The notes below the pieces were generated by a model. It had not been told where the DNA came from. It worked only from the letters and a program-made list of their open reading frames with translations, and did no database searches. Made by a program: the position numbers and the translations under genes. Shown in pieces: positions 18,848-24,271 of a DNA stretch of 24,271 nt (the stretch's first letter is position 1; each line of letters opens with the position of its first letter). The stretch covers positions 1-24,271 of the forward strand of contig JAIPMN010035340.1 in NCBI GenBank assembly GCA_020650975.1, written 5' to 3'. The stretch comes from Apostichopus californicus (taxonomy: Eukaryota; Echinodermata; Holothuroidea; Aspidochirotida; Stichopodidae).

Positions 18848-21800
18848 TTGACTAGGCACACCAAAATCTGTGATGGTTTAAGCTGAATGCACACTATATT
18901 AATCTACAGAATAGTTCCGTATAAATGTATATATACAAAATTGTAACATTAATTAAAATCATATTTCAGGAACAAGATATTTGGTACAAATGAAATGAAA
19001 TGTAGCAAATAATAGAAAGGGAAAAAAACAGTTGATCAAAATATTGTTAGTATCGAATTAGTTGAAAACACAGATCAAGTTGAAAGAAAATCAGTGTAAG
19101 AAAATAAACCATAAATATATTAATTTTTCATATTTTATCGTCCTACATCATATACAAAATAGTCCCATTACTAATGTTTTTTCATGATCATAAGATCTGC
19201 GTATGGCATTTTTACATGTCATTAAAGTCGAGATGATTCATTCAAAACGTTCTTCATTACAGCTGGCAGTGTTTGCAGCAAATTTTAAATATTTTAGTCC
19301 TTCAAAAGTAGTTATTTGTTTGGTCATCAACTTAAGAGTAATTTTACAACAACAAAAAACTGAGTAATTTCACTAAAAAATAATACTCTTGCAACAATAA
19401 GAGATCATCCAGTTGGTCAAATTATGAGATCTTCTTCTTCAGTTTCCTTCATGATTTAGTTCAATTCTGATAACTGTCGCTGAAATTTCGCATTTCTGAT
19501 CACTTGACAAAGTAAAAATCATTCACATGACAAAGAAAAATTTTCCATTCGCTAAATTTGTTTGGTTTTTAGTTTTCTAAGACATTGCATCCTATTTATT
19601 AATCGTACCAATTTTCCAATTTCGAATTACCAAGAATTAACAAGTTCTTAAAAGCAGCTTTTATATGTTTTAAAAATTGTACCAAAATCTATAGATTCCG
19701 ACTCAAAACTTAGGTAACCTTTAATACCATCATATCATATGTGCATCTAGGGTTACCATAACTCTGATTGAAAAGTGGGGCATTGCAACCCTTCCTCCCC
19801 TTTGAAGATAAACTGAGAATTTTGAAGAGTGCAACTTAGCTTTTCTCGATAAGCTTGTGGAGCTCATAAGCAGTCGTGAATAATCTTTACATGTTCAGAG
19901 AATGACTGTATCATGTTTCTGAATAGATTATGTATCATGATGCCGAGTAAAACATGTGTACATATTTAGTTTGCGTATTTTTAAAATACAGTGATATTTG
20001 CGAGTGTCACAATTATATTTAAATATTGGAGCAATTGCAGTCTGCCTGTTCGACAATATACTTTTGTTCCAAACATAATACATACCGGATAAATCAGGCG
20101 ACATATGGTAAATCTACGTGCAGCTAACCACACTTTAAATACAATCTGCAAAATAAATTTTCACCCAGTGAATCATCGATAAGCCAGTAATAAATCATTC
20201 CTTTGAACCTTAAAATTGTCATCCAGAACACAGTTTCATGTTCATACTTTTAATCATATGCAAGAAGCATAGCCCAATGGCAATATTCGCCAACTTCAAC
20301 ATTTTTTTTTCAAATATAGAATGAAACTTCCAATGTTGGGTAAATGAGCAAAGTTCTCACAGAATTTTGCCTTCTGTGTTATGAAAATATTAACATTTGT
20401 AAAAGTTAATGCAAAAAGCTCCTATAAATATCATCTCTGAGGCATCACACTTGTACATATTATCTCCTGGACTGCTTGACGATCAATTCTAATATTTGTT
20501 AAACATGGTTGTTATTTGACTGTTCAAGAACAGTTCTCATAAACCTGTCCAAATGGTGTTAAAGAGATGACAAATAATGTAAAATACATCTGATAACCTT
20601 ACAAATCAAACAATCCTTCTGAATATCATGGAAAAGAAAGCTAAATGGTTTTGAATACATCAAACTGAATTTCAGTTTTTATTATTGTCACAGACAATGC
20701 ATAATCGATGAATACAGACAGTATGCCCAAAAGAGAGAAAGATAGAACTTTGAATTTAATTTGAAAATATTACCACATCCATTGATGAATGTCCAGTGAA
20801 AACTAATTTGCTGGAGAATAAGAAATAACATTCCCAAGGTATCTGCAGATTGCTTGGAAAGGTGTGGAATACTATGACATCTGCAGAGAGAATTCTGCAA
20901 AGAGTCAGCATTGTTTGGACGGTATTATAAATATTAAACTTTAACAGGAAATTTAACATTCATTAGTGTATTTCACACAATGTTCGAATTGGAAGCGATC
21001 CAATATTATCTTAGATTAAAGATGCCACTGCTGGTAATGAACATCTCTCTATGTGACATGACTCTATATGACATGTCATATACCTCTATGTGACATGTCA
21101 TATGTCTTTCTGTGACATGGCAGAGGACTGTTTTCTTTTTTTGTCCGATGCACAATGGAACCTTACTTGGTTGTTCATAATATTTCCAAGGTGAAAGTTA
21201 GCAGTATTGTTACTGAAAACAATGGCATAATTTAGGTTAAGACTAAAAAATGTAAATATTTTAGCACCACCCATCCGCATATCAAAATTCCTAATGAATA
21301 ACGCAAAACGTTGCCGCTTCGAGCAGTTGTGACTCAATGATGGCAATATTAGACTTAGTCCGTCTTGTGCATGGAGGGACGTCCAATTCATCGGATCTCT
21401 CAGACATCCTTAAAATCCTCCAAACATCCAAGGTTTTCCTTTATACCTGTTGGAGCTGAGGTGTTCATAATATTGAACAGTCCTAAGTTCACAAATCACT
21501 TTGAGATGGTGAATGAGTTTTCTTCTTTAAGAACAGACAAATTGGTCTTCAGCTTACTATTACATAAGTAATCAGTTACTGTTATCCCGTACAAATTGGT
21601 CTTTAGCTTACTATTACATATGAAATCAGTAACTATTATCTCGTACAAATTTCTAACTAGTTTGCCTTTCTTTGTTTGGTGCTTTCTCTTGGTCCCATTC
21701 TTTTGCAAGAGGTATTTTTCGAATAATATAACAGATTTCTACATAGCAACCAAATTTCCAGCTCTGGCAATGCTATGTGAAAGTTGTTCTTCACAAAGAT

Positions 21801-23300
21801 CTTTGTATAAAGATGATGGTTGGATGCCTGTCCCATTTAAGGTTAAAAGCCTCACACAATAAAAGGGCAGCAATTTGTGTAAGTATGTCCAAATCTGCTA
21901 GATAGTAAAACTTTTAAACTGGAAATAAAGCAAAATAAAATTCACTAGATCCAGTAGATGGTATCATGGGTTTCCACTGGAAACAAGAAAACTTGAGATG
22001 CAAAATACTTTTACATTTTACAGCTCGCAAGTTTTTTTTTCTTTCATCCTAAATTTACAGAAATCTTTTCACTGCAAAACAACTATGAGTGTGTCTCCTT
22101 CCTATAAAGGATTTTACTCTTGGCATGTAAAAACTATACAAAGGATATTAAATCAAATCATAATCCAAAACTAGTCATACCAAGGCTGTAGTAATTGATG
22201 TAACATACTGGTATCGTCAGTACTTAACATTTAAACCATGGCCTCCTAACCCCCCTCTCCCCCCCCCCTCCCACCCTTCCACCACAAGGACCTATCATAA
22301 TTCTTAACATTAATCATAATAGAAGGATATATTAAAGAATCAATTTTCAAGGATACTTTTGGTGGTAACATCTTTTGTATAAAGTAGTTGATGTAATGTA
22401 ATGTAATGCTATCTTACATTATTTCATCATAAAGGTCTCACTTTATGGCAATAAATTGATGAAAATTATTCCAATTTTTGCTTCCATTTACAGGCAATGA
22501 CTTTCCACTCTTTAACTAGCAGATGGTAAACTATACAGTATCTTTTCTTTAAGGTTGAATACAATGCTAAATTAATAGATATTGAAAACAAAAATTAAGC
22601 TTAAGAGGCAGCTTTAATAATAAGATCTGAAAACAAGTGACCTTAACTAAGTGTTATGAATTTTTTTTCATGTCTATCATCACGATGTCTGTCAGCAAAC
22701 TAAGATTTGCAAATATAAAATCATCTCAACAACAAATAAATTCTCGGAAAAACCGAGCTACCGTAACCTAATATCCATGATCAGGTGTTGTCCTTATATT
22801 TTTTTTCACTTTTTTTATTCTTCTCTTCAGTTTATGTTTCACAAACAGATTTTGGCAGCTGTAGTTTGTAGAAATAATCACCCTGAGAGAATAAACTGAC
22901 ATGTATGTTCCATGATATTAATTCCCACTAGAGGATGCGTTGACATTGTGACTTCCCTAAAGAGACTTCCATTTACGTGGAACTCTGCCACAGGTGCTTG
23001 ACAATTTCATTTACAATCAAACTTATAACTTATAAATCAAGGTCTTTATTAAAGGCGTCTACCAAATTCCTACGAAAAATGAAAATATGATCAACAGTTT
23101 TGTGACATTACGGACAACTTTTCCAACTGACAAATTATATATTTGCAATTTTTCTGTGAACACAATCACTGTACATCTATCATTGATGTGTTTGTTAATT
23201 GCAGGGGTAGTGTTCCCTCACTGATACCGTAGTTAACCTCAGGGGTATTGTCTTGTTGGTAGTGCTAGTGGGTGGTGTTGCTAGAGTATGTGCCTACATC
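18848..23300. other. Long AT-rich stretch without a gene; possible 3' UTR
   Basis: No conserved protein segment on either strand, and only short open frames. It holds a 54-bp direct duplication at 21537-21644, GACATG-rich palindromic words at 21047-21118, a C run at about 22259-22268 and a TAATG microsatellite near 22393. The length and lack of coding sense would fit a long 3' UTR of a minus-strand gene ending at about 18842, but this is speculative. Confidence 0.4.
21537..21644. repeat. 54-bp direct duplication
   Basis: Two units start at 21537 and 21591, each with ACAAATTGGTCTTYAGCTTA followed by CTATTACATA. They differ at several sites. Confidence 0.85.
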
Positions 23301-23373
23301 ACCTTGCCTACTGCATCACCATCTTGATTCTGTGTCTCCATGGTATTGAAGGTACGGCCTTGCCAGACAGTCT
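23301..23373 (-). CDS. Candidate terminal exon of an unidentified gene
   Basis: On the minus strand an acceptor-like CCTACTAAGTCTGCAG ends at 23374. It is followed by a frame reading HETVWQGRTFNTMETQNQDG, then DAVGKVM and a stop at about 23303-23301. The composition looks protein-like, but I recognise no family. Another frame of the same exon, MRLSGKAVPSIPWRH onward, is also open and ends a few codons earlier. No upstream exon can be defined. Confidence 0.2.
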
Positions 23374-23467
23374 CATGCCTGCAGACTTAGTAGGTATAAC
23401 AGAATATTGTACGTGGTTATGATCGTTTGATACATGAGCAAATAGTCCAAAATGTGCGCGATGAATT

Positions 23468-23536
23468 ATGGTAGTCCGTTTAATTAGTATGGTAGTCCAT
23501 TTAATTAGCATGGTAGTCCATGCAATTAGTATGGTC
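23468..23536. repeat. 21-bp tandem repeat, 3.3 copies
   Basis: Units ATGGTAGTCCATTTAATTAG plus one base start at 23468, 23489 and 23510, with a partial unit at 23531. Confidence 0.85.
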
Positions 23537-23699
23537 TCTGCTGTTAAGGCCAAAATGGCAGAGTTCTGAAGAGGGTAACAGATTGCCCATGAAGAAGCAC
23601 CAGAATTTGAAATAACACGGACCACCGAACTGCAGGATGTAGAAAGATGCGGAGATTGCAATGAATGAACTGTCCTGTGAGTTGCCAGACGTGGTGTCG

Positions 23700-24271
23700 T
23701 CTAGCCCTACAGACATTGTAAATTTAGGAGGGGTGAAGATGGGCTGTGTGGTGGATACTGGGCAGAGGCCTCATGGATTCTGTCATCTACCCCTACACTC
23801 ATTATAGATGTAGCAGGGGTGAAGATGAGGGGTGTGTACAGGACACTGGGGCAGGGGCCTCATGGATTCTGTCATCTACCCCTACAGTCATTATAGATGT
23901 AGCAGGGGTGAAGATGGGCTGTGTGCTGGATACTGGGCAGAGGCCTCATTAATTCCGTCGTCTACCCCTACACTCATTATAGATGTAGCAGGGGTGAAGA
24001 TGAGGGGTGTGTACAGGACACTGGGGCAGGGGCCTCATGGATTCTGTCATCTACCCCTACACTCATTATAGATGTAGCAGGGGTGAAGATGGGCTGTGTG
24101 CTGGATACTGGGCAGAGGCCTCATTAATTCCGTCGTCTACCCCTACACTCATTATAGATGTTGCAGGGGTGAAGATGAGGGGTGTGTACAGGACACTGGG
24201 GCAGGGGCCTCATGGATTCTGTCATCTACCCCTACACTCATTATAGATGTAGCAGGGGTGAAGATGGGCTG
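23700..24271. repeat. 175-bp higher-order tandem repeat (89 + 86 bp subunits)
   Basis: Subunit A (89 bp, GTGAAGATGAGGGGTGTGTA) alternates with subunit B (86 bp, GTGAAGATGGGCTGTGTGCT). They share CTACCCCTACACTCATTATA and GATGTAGCAGGG. The pair repeats every 175 bp for about three periods and runs off the right edge. The left edge (about 23700-23745) is a diverged unit reading CTAGCCCTACAGACATTGTA. Open frames on the plus strand are by-products of the repeat. Confidence 0.93.

Noticed and set aside
18611-18859. 82-codon hydrophobic minus-strand frame
   Set aside because: No family, no splice context, and composition explained by AT-rich sequence.
23308-23661. 117-codon minus-strand frame
   Set aside because: Part of it is the 21-bp repeat read as 7-residue units, and no domain is recognisable; only the 3' portion is kept as a weak exon candidate.

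Overview
This is eukaryotic genomic DNA: AT-rich, with introns and many repeats. The proteins are animal-like. The organism is most likely a marine invertebrate deuterostome such as an echinoderm; that is inferred from recurring TAGGCCTA-type words and SINE tails of a kind I associate with such genomes, not proven. Only two protein genes can be identified with confidence, and both had to be rebuilt from short exons by matching conserved protein families and checking that the splice phases agree.

Layout. (1) 304-12880, minus strand: the first ten coding exons (390 codons) of TAF2, the aminopeptidase-like subunit of general transcription factor TFIID. The remaining exons lie beyond the left edge. 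All ten exons join in one frame with GT-AG introns, except the exon 1 donor, which looks one G short. Intron 3 has the signals of a minor-spliceosome (U12-type) intron. The introns hold a 44-bp tandem array (1-249), a 69-74-bp array (746-1013), an exon 9 donor-derived duplication (1577-1818), a roughly 23-copy 127-bp array (3078-6005), a 116-bp inverted repeat (9088-9203) and a 42-bp palindromic array with a distant partial copy (10414-11898). (2) 12881-13385: a short AT-rich interval between two divergent start codons, a likely shared promoter. (3) 13386-17227, plus strand: the complete RPS21 gene (40S ribosomal protein eS21, 89 codons, five coding exons), with a poly(A) signal at 17366. A degraded SINE-like sequence lies in its third intron. 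(4) 17372-24271: no gene I can identify with confidence. It holds a tRNA-derived SINE on the minus strand (about 18330-18600), a long AT-rich stretch that could be the 3' UTR of a minus-strand gene, a weak candidate terminal exon near 23301-23373, and a 175-bp higher-order tandem repeat running off the right edge.

The most unusual observation is in TAF2. The 127-bp array in intron 7 is built from a unit that includes the last 26 bases of exon 7 and its 5' splice site, so about 22 decoy splice donors follow the real one. A smaller version of the same event follows exon 9. No prokaryotic, viral or CRISPR-type system is present.
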